Under the pieces are notes generated by a model that saw only the letters and a list, made by a program, of their open reading frames with translations, ran no database searches and was not told the DNA's origin. From positions 62,001 to 126,000 of the forward strand of contig NZ_JABRWP010000006.1 in assembly GCF_013249045.1 (NCBI RefSeq): a stretch of DNA of 64,000 nucleotides. Direction: 5' to 3'. Both the position numbers and the translations under genes were made by a program. This DNA is from Winogradskyella eckloniae (lineage in GTDB: Bacteria > Bacteroidota > Bacteroidia > Flavobacteriales > Flavobacteriaceae). The first letter of the stretch is position 1. Each line of letters starts with the position of its first letter. Below, piece by piece: positions 8,618-18,013 of this stretch.

Positions 8618-10516
8618 TTATTCGGGTCTAATCCACATGCAATGACCTCCACCAGGTGCCATTATAGCTTTAACATGTTTTCCATAATTAATTTTTTCTG
8701 TTCTTATTTGGTAAGCCTCTGGGTTTTTCATTCCATGCGTTTCTGAGGTATCTTCATAGTAGGTGATGAGATAGGTTTTATCTTTTTTTAGAAAATCTAA
8801 TTTTATATCTAAAGTTCTTGCCTCTGTATTGGTAACTGAGCCAATAAACCATGATTCGCCATGTCTTCTTGCTGTAGAAATATATGTATTCATTTTACTG
8901 TCTAAAACGATACTTTCATCCCATTGTCCCACTGGCATATTTTGGATAAACTCAAATAAATCTGCTTTTTTATTATAAGCTTCAGGGGCATCTGGTATAC
9001 ACACAAAACCACTATAAATAATTAATGTTCTTGCAACTTCTGAAGTTACTGTTGAGAAATATGTATTAGGCTTTCTTGGTCCTTTGAGTCTAGAACCGCT
9101 ATTAATACCTGTAATGTCAAAATTGCCATTGGTCATATCTAAAGGTCCTTGAATGGCATTAATTAAAGCCATCTTTATAAAAGCTTCTGGGGTAAATGCT
9201 TTCCTGGCATCTTGTTGAGCATGGCAATATTCTTTTGTAATGGCATTTGGAAATGTTCTTTCTATGCCTGTAAATGGCACTGGGTTATCATGAAAGTTTA
9301 TTAACAAATGACTTTCGGCACTTCTTTGGATGGCTTCTTTAGAAAAAGGTACATTATCTTTCATAAAACCATACTTAATGCCACTCATTCCCATAGATTC
9401 GTAGTAAGGGAATAATTTTTCATCACCAAAATTTCCTTTACGCCTATCGTAGTACAACATTATTTTTACACCGTTTTCTTTGGCATAAGACGACACTTTT
9501 TCCATATCCAAATCTTCAGAAACTTCAAAGTGTCCAGTGCTAACTTTTGTTCTCCAACTAGCATCTATTAAGAAGTATTCAATGCCTTTGTCAGCAGCAA
9601 AATCAATAAACCGAATGTAGCTCTCTGTATTTGTTCCATAAACAAAGCCATCTTCTGTTTTATAACCATGGACTCTCCAATCCCATAGTGATTTACCTGG
9701 TTGTACCCAAGAATCATCTTTTAATTGTGACGGTGTGGCTAAATTAAGAGGGACTGTATTGGTTAATAAATCGCCAATTTTATTATTGATTAAAATAACT
9801 CTCCAAGGCGTGCTGGTATGGTTTCCTGTTAGTTGAGTTTTATTTATAGCTGTTAGTGTTTTTTCTTCTGTATTATATTCAAAATTTATGACTCCAAACT
9901 CTGGTGCTACATATAAATCGGATTCTAAAAAGGATAAAAAGATGTTTTCAGGTTGTTCTACAACAACAGGTACTAATAATTTAAGGTCTTTTTTAGAGTT
10001 TACTATTTCACTAGAAGATAAAGGACCATAAGGTTCACTTTCTCCGTTTGCACTGTAAAACAAATTGGATTCGTTCAATTTATATTCACAAGAGAAAATG
10101 GCTGCTTCTCCAGGGGTATAATCCTTTATTTCGTATCTAAGTCCGATACCATTATCAAAGACACGAACATATAATTTTGCAGATATGCCTTCAATATTTA
10201 GATTAAGAACAAGTTCGTTATAATGATTACGAATGTTACTAAACTGACCCCAAACAGGTTGCCAAGTTTCATTTTTTGAGTTTATAGTAGAACCCGTTAT
10301 TTCAGTCTTTTGATGTGGTAAAATTGATAGTTTAGAAGGATTTACAAGGGGGTTACCTTCTTTTAAAAGTGTATATAATATGGTGCTATTTCTATGTAAT
10401 AATTCTACAGAAATGTTTCCGTTGGGTGAACTTACCGTATAATTTGAATTTTTTTGGGCTGAAGCATTGATACTAACCGTAAAAAAGATAAAGATTAAAA
10501 GTGTAGATTTTATCAT
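8618..10516 (-). CDS. GH97 alpha-glycosidase
   Basis: GH97 family enzyme, 632 residues from the ATG at 10516. The frame extends to a TTG at 10576, but the ATG start gives a proper signal peptide ending NASAQ. Order: N-terminal beta-super-sandwich (PNGNISVELL; RVFDNGIGLRYE; NGESEPYGP), then a TIM barrel (KSLWDWR; YFLIDASW with Asp318; INFHDNP; DMTNGNFD), then a C-terminal beta domain. The acidic residue in YFLIDASW falls where retaining GH97 alpha-galactosidases carry an aspartate nucleophile, so a retaining mechanism is likely (inference). The role would be removal of terminal alpha-galactose or alpha-glucose side sugars. It is first in its run; a 27-bp motif shared with two other promoters lies 85 bp upstream. 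Confidence 0.85.
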   Translation of the reverse strand: MIKSTLLIFIFFTVSINASAQKNSNYTVSSPNGNISVELLHRNSTILYTLLKEGNPLVNPSKLSILPHQKTEITGSTINSKNETWQPVWGQFSNIRNHYNELVLNLNIEGISAKLYVRVFDNGIGLRYEIKDYTPGEAAIFSCEYKLNESNLFYSANGESEPYGPLSSSEIVNSKKDLKLLVPVVVEQPENIFLSFLESDLYVAPEFGVINFEYNTEEKTLTAINKTQLTGNHTSTPWRVILINNKIGDLLTNTVPLNLATPSQLKDDSWVQPGKSLWDWRVHGYKTEDGFVYGTNTESYIRFIDFAADKGIEYFLIDASWRTKVSTGHFEVSEDLDMEKVSSYAKENGVKIMLYYDRRKGNFGDEKLFPYYESMGMSGIKYGFMKDNVPFSKEAIQRSAESHLLINFHDNPVPFTGIERTFPNAITKEYCHAQQDARKAFTPEAFIKMALINAIQGPLDMTNGNFDITGINSGSRLKGPRKPNTYFSTVTSEVARTLIIYSGFVCIPDAPEAYNKKADLFEFIQNMPVGQWDESIVLDSKMNTYISTARRHGESWFIGSVTNTEARTLDIKLDFLKKDKTYLITYYEDTSETHGMKNPEAYQIRTEKINYGKHVKAIMAPGGGHCMWIRPE

Positions 10517-10835
10517 TGCTAATTTCACCATTTGGTTCATTGTTATATATAATAGTACGAGTTGATACCATTTCAAAATTAACTGAACACAATGGTAATG
10601 GCTTTCTCATTTCAACCATTCCTTTGCTAAGACTATGGTTATTTAGGGTTTTTAATTATGAACTAATAATATTAACATGGAATGCCACTACGCATTATGG
10701 CATAAGTAGTCTTGATTCACAAATAAACTTTGAAGACGGAACGATTAGGGATACATAGAAATAGCTTTCTTTACCTAAAATATCGCTTGTCAATATCTAA
10801 TTTAATAGAGTCTGTTTGTATATTTTTTTAGCGAA
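10517..10835. other. Intergenic region between beta-helix gene and GH97
   Basis: This 319-bp gap separates two minus-strand genes. It holds the promoter region of the GH97 gene, including the 27-bp motif at 10602-10628. A small plus-strand frame at 10516-10758 has no signal, domain or conservation that I can recognise and is not called. Confidence 0.5.
10602..10628 (-). promoter_or_regulatory. 27-bp shared upstream motif, copy 1 (GH97)
   Basis: Read on the minus strand towards GH97, this site contains AGCAAAG followed by ATGGTTGAAATGAGAAAG. It matches the copies at 16020-16046 and 16222-16248 without gaps at most positions, with the right half nearly invariant (TTGAAATGAGAA). It ends 85 bp before the GH97 start. 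Likely an operator or activator site shared by the regulon. Confidence 0.55.
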
Positions 10836-13394
10836 TTAGTTTTTGAAATAATAAAATACTTCTTCTTTTTGTTCCCTCCAAACCTTAATAACATGTTTAC
10901 CTTTACTCATGGCGTGTATACGTCTAAGAAAGACATGTTCACTAGTAATGTCTTTATCATCAATTTGTAATACGACATCATCTACTTTAAATCCTATTTT
11001 AGCCAAACCACTACCATTGGGTACTGATATAAGTAAAGCACCGAATTTTCGAAACATTCCTGTTGCCGTTAATTCTGCTTCAGTTTTTAAGGTTTTAACT
11101 TTTCCACCCATTATTTTTTGAAATTTTGTATTCACAAAAGCATTAGGACTTTGTTTTTCTGGAAGGCGAATGGATGGCTTCAGTGCTAATTTTTTTAATT
11201 TATTTGAAGTAATTCCAAAATTAGTCATGTCGAAGTTTCTAAAGCCTAATTTTAGTGCATCTGATTTTTTTAAAACAGAAAAGTCTGCTGATTCAGGGGC
11301 TTTAAAGTATACATTTCCATACAAGCTTTCGGCATCGTCTTTTGTTTGTGTTTGTGCACCATAGGCAGGCTCAGTGTTTATAGCATTAGGGTTGTGAACA
11401 AAATTGTAATTTCTACTACCTCCCCAAAGCGTTGGGTTACTAGCTTTATACACTGTACTTCCCCATAGAATATTTCTTTCAAAAACATCATAGGTTGGTT
11501 TTGGGTAAGGTACATTACAAGTATATCCTTTTGAAAGTATAACATTGTTGGTAACAATTCTGTGGTATCCTTCTCTAGTCTTGATGCCTCCTGATAAACA
11601 TAGATTGTTGTATATTTCGTAGTTAGTAGAACCATCATCTAGATCAATATCCCAGCCATGATCACATTGCATTCTGTTGTTTCTGAGGGTGGTTGTTTGG
11701 TAAGCATCCCATAACGGTAGGTTAGGGTATTTGTCTAATTGATGACTAATAAGAGCTTTTCCGTTATCATCTCTTAAGTTAGGTCCAGAGGGACTACTAC
11801 GATACCAATAACGATCTCTACCCCAAGAGTTAAACGCACCATGATCGTGTGTTTCTAATACGGTTTCAAAACAATCATTATATTCAATCAAATGTCCACC
11901 CCAAGTTCCATCACAAATATTAATTGCTGCTCTTGGTGTATGACTAATGGTGTTATGTCTAAGCGTAATTCTAGAAGACATAGAAATGTTAATTCCTGAA
12001 GCTTGTTTTTCAAAACGACCACAACGCATCATTAAATTTCCTTCTACAAGACAATCTGCTGGATAGTCCATTGATTTTGGACCTATAATAGTATCTATTT
12101 TATCTACAGGAATAGAAAGGTGGTTAAAATTAAATAAAGGATTACGTACAGCTGCAAATGAACCTACAAAGTTGACATCTGTAGAACCATTGTCTAAAAA
12201 TAAATTTTCTTTGATGGTAATGTTTCGGTTGTAACTATCTATAAAAACAGCATTACCTCCTAATTTTTGAAAGGAACAATTTTGAATGACAATATTTTCC
12301 GCGCCACGAATATGGATAGCTCCTCCACGGTACACACACCAATCACTTCGTAATAATGGTTCCATAGTTTCAATTAAAGTACGGTCTGTACCCGTAAAAT
12401 AAAGATCTCTAAATTGGATGTTTTTAACAGGTTTAACGGTCTCGTAATTTTTAACAATAGTTTCTTTAAGTCCATTACCACTTTTAAGAATAGCCATTTC
12501 TTGTACAGGTTGTTTGTAGTTACCATAAACCTGAATTAGATGTTTTAATTGTAGTACGGCTTCCACTTTTACATGATTTAATTGCACTCCTTTCTCTGGC
12601 ATATAATACAACCAACCCTCTTTTGTATTGTGATACCATTCTCCGGCAGCATCTAATTCCTCAAAAACATTCTCTATCATGCGATATTCTTTGTGAGGTG
12701 GTGCAAATCGATTATTTTGCCAACCACCTTTATAGATAAGTTTACCATCTTTATCTTTTCCAGAAACGAAATAATGTTGACTTCCCCAAAGTCCTCTATG
12801 CATTCCGTTTAGAATGGCTCCTTCTGGGTTTTTCCATTCTCTTGCTTTTTCTTGACTCCAAGCATCAGGCGCACAGCCTGTAAAAGGAACTGTTCCTGCT
12901 TTTTTACCTTCAAAAGAATTATTGTTGGTTACAAATCCTGCGTTAAAATTTGGGTATCTAGCCATGTGCTGTCTTTCTTCATTTACAAATAATTGATCTA
13001 TGGCGTTTAGGTTTTTAACCTGCGTTCGGTAGATACCGTCTTTATATATTTCCCATTTTGAAGTTATAAGTTGTGCTCCAGTAATGGTTACTTTTTCGTT
13101 CTTAGCAGCACGGTAAATCACTGGAAACGCTTCACTACCACTATCGTCTATAGAAATGTTTAAAGGAGTCGTTAATCTGTAAGTACCTTGATGAATAATA
13201 ATAGAGCAAGGTTCTTTACCAATACGGCCACTAGCTTTTAATTTATCTATAGCAGTTTGAATAGTACGTACTGGTTGTGCTTCTGTTCCTTTGTTTGTGT
13301 CAGACCCATGGACAGCTACATGAATATCAATTGCGTACACCGAGTTCATACACAACAGTATTGCAAGTAAATTTTTAGTTAGTTTAAAGATCAT
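10836..13394 (-). CDS. Parallel beta-helix protein with C-terminal PDZ domain (GH141-like candidate)
   Basis: 852 residues: signal peptide (about 1-22), a right-handed parallel beta-helix from about 25 to 720 with many N/I/V-rich coils (for example NIVIQNCSF and TLRHNTI), a linker, then a PDZ domain at about 780-852 (GALLISVPNG, KVDDVVLQIDDKDI). The start of the helix (VHGSDTNKGTEAQPVRTIQ; HQGTYRL) and LFVNEERQHMARYPN recall GH141-type enzymes, which include an alpha-L-fucosidase; this is a candidate assignment only. The PDZ tail is unusual for a glycosidase. It is a paralogue of the protein at 19656-22487, sharing the NEERQ block, the RGGAIHIRGAEN-like block, GTWGGHxIEY and LDDGS. It follows GH95 by 50 bp and is probably co-transcribed with it. 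Confidence 0.75.
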   Translation of the reverse strand: MIFKLTKNLLAILLCMNSVYAIDIHVAVHGSDTNKGTEAQPVRTIQTAIDKLKASGRIGKEPCSIIIHQGTYRLTTPLNISIDDSGSEAFPVIYRAAKNEKVTITGAQLITSKWEIYKDGIYRTQVKNLNAIDQLFVNEERQHMARYPNFNAGFVTNNNSFEGKKAGTVPFTGCAPDAWSQEKAREWKNPEGAILNGMHRGLWGSQHYFVSGKDKDGKLIYKGGWQNNRFAPPHKEYRMIENVFEELDAAGEWYHNTKEGWLYYMPEKGVQLNHVKVEAVLQLKHLIQVYGNYKQPVQEMAILKSGNGLKETIVKNYETVKPVKNIQFRDLYFTGTDRTLIETMEPLLRSDWCVYRGGAIHIRGAENIVIQNCSFQKLGGNAVFIDSYNRNITIKENLFLDNGSTDVNFVGSFAAVRNPLFNFNHLSIPVDKIDTIIGPKSMDYPADCLVEGNLMMRCGRFEKQASGINISMSSRITLRHNTISHTPRAAINICDGTWGGHLIEYNDCFETVLETHDHGAFNSWGRDRYWYRSSPSGPNLRDDNGKALISHQLDKYPNLPLWDAYQTTTLRNNRMQCDHGWDIDLDDGSTNYEIYNNLCLSGGIKTREGYHRIVTNNVILSKGYTCNVPYPKPTYDVFERNILWGSTVYKASNPTLWGGSRNYNFVHNPNAINTEPAYGAQTQTKDDAESLYGNVYFKAPESADFSVLKKSDALKLGFRNFDMTNFGITSNKLKKLALKPSIRLPEKQSPNAFVNTKFQKIMGGKVKTLKTEAELTATGMFRKFGALLISVPNGSGLAKIGFKVDDVVLQIDDKDITSEHVFLRRIHAMSKGKHVIKVWREQKEEVFYYFKN

Positions 13395-13444
13395 ATCATA
13401 CGTTTAACTTACTATTCTATAATTCTTGTTTGTATTGAAAATAA

Positions 13445-15913
13445 TTATTGATTTGGCCAATTCAATACTTCCCCTTTTTTTAAATGAATTACAGCACTGA
13501 GTTGGTGACCATCATAAATTCTGAAAGAACTGTCTGTATTTGCAGTAACACTTGCGGTTACAAGTTGCATATTTTGCCATTCTAGATCTACAACGAGTCC
13601 ACCTCTGGCTCTAAGACCTTCAACTTTACCCTGAGGCCAGGCAGAAGGTAATGCCGGTAATAAATGAAGAATGTAGGGTGCTGTTGTCAAATCTTTAGAG
13701 GGTACAACAGGAAGGAAGTGATTTGAATTTTTAGAATCAACTTTATACGCAACATAAGCAGCCTCTTCTATCGTTGTGGCTTTATTGTTTACACTTCTTA
13801 AATGACTTTGTAATAACATTTCACAAACTCCTGCAGCACCACCAAAGTTGCCATCGATTTGGAATGGAGGATGAAAATCAAACAAGTTGTTATAGGCACG
13901 TTGCGACGTTAAGTACTCATAAAATTGGTGTGATTTATCTCCATTGTGTAATCTGGCCCAAAAACAAGTTTTCCAACCTGTGCTCCAGCCAGTAGATTCG
14001 TCACCTCTATGATCCATAGTGACCAAAGCTGCTTTGGTAATTTCTTTAGTCGTTATGGGTGAAAAATCACGACCAGGATGCAAGGCTATTAAATGAGAAA
14101 TATGTCTGTGTTTGTTTTTGGGGTGGTCCCAATCTTCTGGCCATTCTTGTAGCTGACCGTATTGCCCTATTTTTTGAGGTGAGAGTTTCGGAATCAGTTC
14201 CTTTAATTGCTTTCTGAATTTTTTATCAATACCTAATTTTTCAGCAGCTTCAATACAATCTGTAAAAAGGTTGAGTATTAATTGTTGATCCCATGAAGCA
14301 CCATAGGCTTGCTTATTATTTTTACCTCCTATTTTTTTTAAGTAACCATTTTCAGGTGACCAAGTAGGGTAGACCACCAAAGTTCCATCTTTCCAAGGAG
14401 CGAGAAATTCTGTATAAAATTCGGCAGCCCCTTTTAGAATAGGATATATTTCTTTAAGGTACTCAATGTCTTGATTAAATGCATAATGCTCAAAAAGGTT
14501 TTGAGTAAGCCACGCGCCAGATTGTTGTATTCTTCTGCCATGATCCATTGGTGCTGTAATTCCATAGGCATTTGTAATATGACTCACACTCCATCCTTTA
14601 TTTATGCCATATGTTTCTTTAGCTGTATGTTGTCCGGATTCTGCTATAATTTTTGATAAACTAAGGTAAGGGGAAAAAGAACCGGGAAGATTGGCTGTTT
14701 CTACCATCCAGTAGTTCATCGCTAAATTAATATCTAAATGATAATCGCTATTCCATATCGGTCTAATGTAAGGGTTCCAAAGTCCTTGTAAGTTAGAAGG
14801 TACTGGAGCTGTACGAGAACATGCCGTTTGTAAATATCTGGCGTAATTAAAATATAAATTCTCTAACTCTATGCTTCCGCCCTTGGCTAGTAATTCATCT
14901 GTAGGCAGACCAGATAGTTGTGGCTGTAAATCTAGTTGACATGCTTGTTCTAAATGACTGTAATCATTAATATGATCTTGTTTTACTTTTAAATACCCAT
15001 CGGAAACCGCTTTATCCATAGTGTTTTTGGTATCTGCAACATGATCTCGTCCTTTAAAGTTAGGGTAGGACGGTAGGTAGTCTGTATAACCCGTTAAATA
15101 AATATACGCCACATTAGTATTAGAAATGTGGAGGGCGTTATTTCTATTTTCAACCTTTCCTTTACCAGCATCGACATAAATGGTTTGAGAAAAATAACTT
15201 TCGCCGTTGGCAAGTGAAACTTCACCTATAAGATCAATTTTATTATTAGCGACATTTAGTTTTTTAACCTTGTGAGCTGTTGTGGTGTTTATGTTTAAAT
15301 CTAACATCCCGTTTTCAGCGGTGTATTTCATTACAATAACATCATTTGGATGGCTACAAAAATACGTTCTGGTGTATTTGGTATTTTCTATAGTGTAGCT
15401 TACGCGGGCAATGGCTTCTTTGAGATTGAGCTCTCTTTGATAATTTTCAATTTCCTCTGGTTTATGTCCTGTTTTGATATTTACATTTGTAAAGCTAGTG
15501 TAGTTGCCTAATTTTAATGGACTCGTTAAATACTTAGTGCCCATAGCTTCCATACTGCCTTCTTGATTGCCATATTTTCCTGTTCTATAGGCCTCTCTAA
15601 CTTTTTCTAGATGTTTTCCGCCGTCAATTCTAGTTCCAGATTGTGCCACTTCATCTAAACCTCTCGTAGATTTTGCCCATAATGTAATTTCATTTATTAC
15701 GAATAATTCATGGTCTATGCCACCAGAAAACATCGCTCCTAATCTACCGTTTCCAATCGGTAGGGCAGTTTGTAAAAAACCACTTTCGCGTGTTCCTTTT
15801 CTGATGAGATCGCTTTTGGCAGGGGTTTTATAAAAGAGTTTATCTTGAGCTTTAATCGTATTGATGATTAAAGCCAAAAAGGAAAAAAGAACAATTTTTT
15901 TTAAGGTCATCAT
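13445..15913 (-). CDS. GH95 alpha-L-fucosidase/alpha-L-galactosidase
   Basis: 822-residue GH95 enzyme with a signal peptide ending NTIKAQ (about 22). N-terminal beta domain (LPIGNGRLGAMFSGG at 51-65; INEITLWA at 73-80), helical linker, then the (alpha/alpha)6 barrel: NSDYHLDINLAMNYW at 388-402, QSGAWLTQNLFEHY at 464-477, Glu555 in TDCIEAA, ISHLIALHPGRD at 605-616, and FQIDGNFGG with Asp687. GH95 enzymes invert and usually cleave alpha-1,2-linked L-fucose; some act on L-galactose. The catalytic-asparagine region here reads D-I-N (394-396) rather than N-I-N. With the sulfatases this supports a fucose-rich substrate. A 27-bp regulatory motif lies 106 bp upstream; the gene is divergent from a sulfatase gene. 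Confidence 0.9.
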   Translation of the reverse strand: MMTLKKIVLFSFLALIINTIKAQDKLFYKTPAKSDLIRKGTRESGFLQTALPIGNGRLGAMFSGGIDHELFVINEITLWAKSTRGLDEVAQSGTRIDGGKHLEKVREAYRTGKYGNQEGSMEAMGTKYLTSPLKLGNYTSFTNVNIKTGHKPEEIENYQRELNLKEAIARVSYTIENTKYTRTYFCSHPNDVIVMKYTAENGMLDLNINTTTAHKVKKLNVANNKIDLIGEVSLANGESYFSQTIYVDAGKGKVENRNNALHISNTNVAYIYLTGYTDYLPSYPNFKGRDHVADTKNTMDKAVSDGYLKVKQDHINDYSHLEQACQLDLQPQLSGLPTDELLAKGGSIELENLYFNYARYLQTACSRTAPVPSNLQGLWNPYIRPIWNSDYHLDINLAMNYWMVETANLPGSFSPYLSLSKIIAESGQHTAKETYGINKGWSVSHITNAYGITAPMDHGRRIQQSGAWLTQNLFEHYAFNQDIEYLKEIYPILKGAAEFYTEFLAPWKDGTLVVYPTWSPENGYLKKIGGKNNKQAYGASWDQQLILNLFTDCIEAAEKLGIDKKFRKQLKELIPKLSPQKIGQYGQLQEWPEDWDHPKNKHRHISHLIALHPGRDFSPITTKEITKAALVTMDHRGDESTGWSTGWKTCFWARLHNGDKSHQFYEYLTSQRAYNNLFDFHPPFQIDGNFGGAAGVCEMLLQSHLRSVNNKATTIEEAAYVAYKVDSKNSNHFLPVVPSKDLTTAPYILHLLPALPSAWPQGKVEGLRARGGLVVDLEWQNMQLVTASVTANTDSSFRIYDGHQLSAVIHLKKGEVLNWPNQ

Positions 15914-16019
15914 TTTATTGAGTTAACATGAAATAATCGAATGCTCATTCATTCAATATATTTAAAGAAAGATGTATTACTATGATACTGTCAAAACTAA
16001 ACTATAGGATTAAAGTTTA

Positions 16020-16046
16020 ACTTCTCATTTCAATCATATGTTTGCT
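16020..16046 (-). promoter_or_regulatory. 27-bp shared upstream motif, copy 2 (GH95)
   Basis: On the minus strand it reads AGCAAACATATGATTGAAAT then GAGAAGT, 106 bp before the GH95 start. Across the 23 bp from AGCA to GAG it differs from copy 3 at one base. It is oriented towards GH95. Confidence 0.6.
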
Positions 16047-16221
16047 TAGTTTGTGAAATATTGCTGTTTTGTGGGATATACATATTAAACTCGAATCTTT
16101 TTTTGAGATTTGTATGACCTAATCCATTCTTTTTTTTGATCGTGATGTTTTTCAAATGTTAGTCTGATTTATGTTTAATGATAATTGTAAAACCAGATCT
16201 GTTAGGTGTCTTTTTAAAATC

Positions 16222-16248
16222 AGCAAGCATATGATTGAAATGAGAAAG
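16222..16248 (+). promoter_or_regulatory. 27-bp shared upstream motif, copy 3 (sulfatase)
   Basis: On the plus strand it reads AGCAAGCATATGATTGAAAT then GAGAAAG, ending 44 bp before the sulfatase ATG at 16293. With copy 2 it forms a long-range inverted repeat. The spacing to the start differs among copies (44, 85 and 106 bp), which suits an activator site upstream of separate promoters better than part of a leader. Confidence 0.6.
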
Positions 16249-16292
16249 TGTAATCTGTTCTTAAAGGATACCTTTCGTCAAATATTATTAAA

Positions 16293-17861
16293 ATGAAAGA
16301 TTTAAAATTAATAATTTCAGCTATTGTATTGGGAATTAATGCATTTGTATTCGCTCAACAGTCGGATGATAAACCCAATGTTATAGTTATAAATGCCGAT
16401 GATCTTGGCTATGGCGATTTGAGCTGCTACGGTGCTACAAAAATCCATACTCCTCATATAGATAAACTAGCCAGTGAAGGGAAAATGTTTACCGATGCCC
16501 ATTCGGCTTCTGCAGTATGTACACCATCTCGTTATGCTTTAATAACAGGTCAATATCCCATAAGAGGGAATGCTGGTAAAGGTATTTGGGGACCTGCACC
16601 GGTAACGTCTGAATTATTAATAAATCCAGAACAATTAACCATTGGTGATGTCTTTAAAAATAGTGGTTATGCCACTGCGGTTATAGGAAAATGGCATTTA
16701 GGTTTTGGAAAAGAAAAAAATAAATGGGACAACGCTTTAAGTCCAGGTCCTAATGATTTAGGATTTGATTATTACTATGGTGTGCCTGTTGTAAATAGTG
16801 CACCTCCCTATGTGTATGTAGAAAATGATCATGTGGTAGGAACAGACCCTAATGATCCTTTAGTTTATGTTGGTAGGGGAAAAAAAGAGTTGGTGACACC
16901 AATTACTCCAATTCCTGAAGAAGCTTCCGTAAGGAGTCCAAATATGTTTAGCGGAGCAACAGCAGCTCATCAATTGTATAACGATTATACTGTAGGCACT
17001 GTATTGGCTGGAAAAGCGGTTGATTGGATTACGGAAAAAACAGAAGCGAAAAATCAAGCCCCTTTCTTTTTATATTTGGCAACGACGCACATACATCATC
17101 CATTTACACCTGGAAAGAATTTTCAAGGAAAAAGTGATGCAGACCTTTATGGAGATTTTGTACAAGAATTGGATTGGATGGTAGGGGAAGTGTTGTCTGC
17201 TCTAGAAAAACAAGGGGTAACTGAAAACACTTTAGTGATTTTTACAAGTGATAATGGTGCTATGATGAACTTAGGAGGACGTAATGCCGTAAAGGCAGGA
17301 CATAAAATTAATGGTAATTTGTTAGGTTTTAAGTTTGGAGTCTGGGAAGGTGGCCATCGTGTGCCTTTTATTGCAAAATGGCCAGGGAAAATTGCGCCGG
17401 GAACTTTGTCAGATCAGTTAATTTGTAATGTAGATATGTTGGCAACTTTTATGGTGTTAACAGGTCAGTCTCAGCATAATTTAGAGAATTCAGATAGTGT
17501 AAATGTGTTGCCAGCTTTAGTGGGAGATCCTAAAGAGAATATTAGAAAAGAGTTATTATTAGCTCCAAGAAGAGAGAGACATTTGTCTTTAAGAAAAGGA
17601 AAGTGGATGTATATTCCTGCTCAAGGTAGTGGTGGATTTACAGGTCATAAGCCTAAGCAGCATGCTTGGGGTGGTCCTGCAGCAGTTGCGTTAGTTGGTG
17701 GAGTGAATAGCGATTTAGAAAATGGACAAATAAAAGAAGATGCTCCTAAAGCACAGCTGTATAATTTAGAAGATGATAAATATCAAACTATAAATGTTTA
17801 TGATGAATTCCCTGAAGTGGTCAAAGAAATGAAAGCTGCGTTAGAAGCATATAAACATTAG
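16293..17861 (+). CDS. S1 family sulfatase (CTPSR)
   Basis: 522-residue type I sulfatase with a Sec signal peptide ending VFAQ (about 21). Metal-binding DDLGYGD begins at 36, the formylglycine Cys is Cys76 in C-T-P-S-R, and GKWHLGFG and FTSDNGAM motifs follow in order. The long segment between GKWHLG and the histidine motif (TTHIHHPF) is typical of the arylsulfatase A group. It is a single plus-strand gene inside a minus-strand region, divergent from GH95 and convergent with the propeller gene at 18014. The shared 27-bp motif upstream suggests it is controlled together with GH95 and GH97. The exact sulfate position is unknown. Confidence 0.92.
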   Translation: MKDLKLIISAIVLGINAFVFAQQSDDKPNVIVINADDLGYGDLSCYGATKIHTPHIDKLASEGKMFTDAHSASAVCTPSRYALITGQYPIRGNAGKGIWGPAPVTSELLINPEQLTIGDVFKNSGYATAVIGKWHLGFGKEKNKWDNALSPGPNDLGFDYYYGVPVVNSAPPYVYVENDHVVGTDPNDPLVYVGRGKKELVTPITPIPEEASVRSPNMFSGATAAHQLYNDYTVGTVLAGKAVDWITEKTEAKNQAPFFLYLATTHIHHPFTPGKNFQGKSDADLYGDFVQELDWMVGEVLSALEKQGVTENTLVIFTSDNGAMMNLGGRNAVKAGHKINGNLLGFKFGVWEGGHRVPFIAKWPGKIAPGTLSDQLICNVDMLATFMVLTGQSQHNLENSDSVNVLPALVGDPKENIRKELLLAPRRERHLSLRKGKWMYIPAQGSGGFTGHKPKQHAWGGPAAVALVGGVNSDLENGQIKEDAPKAQLYNLEDDKYQTINVYDEFPEVVKEMKAALEAYKH

Positions 17862-17886
17862 CATTAATATTAGTCTTGTACCGAAG

Positions 17887-17932
17887 ATACATCTGTAAGG
17901 TTTTTAAGGAATTAGAAGTCTTACAAATGTAT
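17887..17932. terminator. Inverted repeat between convergent genes
   Basis: Arms ATACATCTGTAAG (17887-17899) and CTTACAAATGTAT (17920-17932) pair over 12 of 13 positions with a 20-base loop. Its place between converging genes suggests a bidirectional transcription end point, though no long T-run follows. Confidence 0.4.
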
Positions 17933-18013
17933 TTTAAAGTACGTCTGTATTGAATTGTACTTAATGCGCAGACCCTTTTAAGGGTTTAATAGGATTAAAA
18001 ATCCAGTTTCTTA

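Larger units (their letters stand above)
15914..16292. other. Divergent promoter region with paired inverted motif
   Basis: This 379-bp region between GH95 (minus) and a sulfatase (plus) has no gene. It contains two copies of the 27-bp motif in inverted orientation (16020-16046 and 16222-16248), about 175 bp apart, each pointing to its own gene. The rest is AT-rich with no recognised feature. Confidence 0.7.

Noticed and set aside
10516..10758. Plus-strand 80-codon frame over the GH97 promoter
   Set aside because: No domain or signal; it covers the conserved upstream motif, which explains the sequence better.
17972..17985. ACCCT-AGGGT hairpin as a terminator
   Set aside because: The stem has only about five pairs and no T-run; the 17887-17932 repeat is the better candidate.
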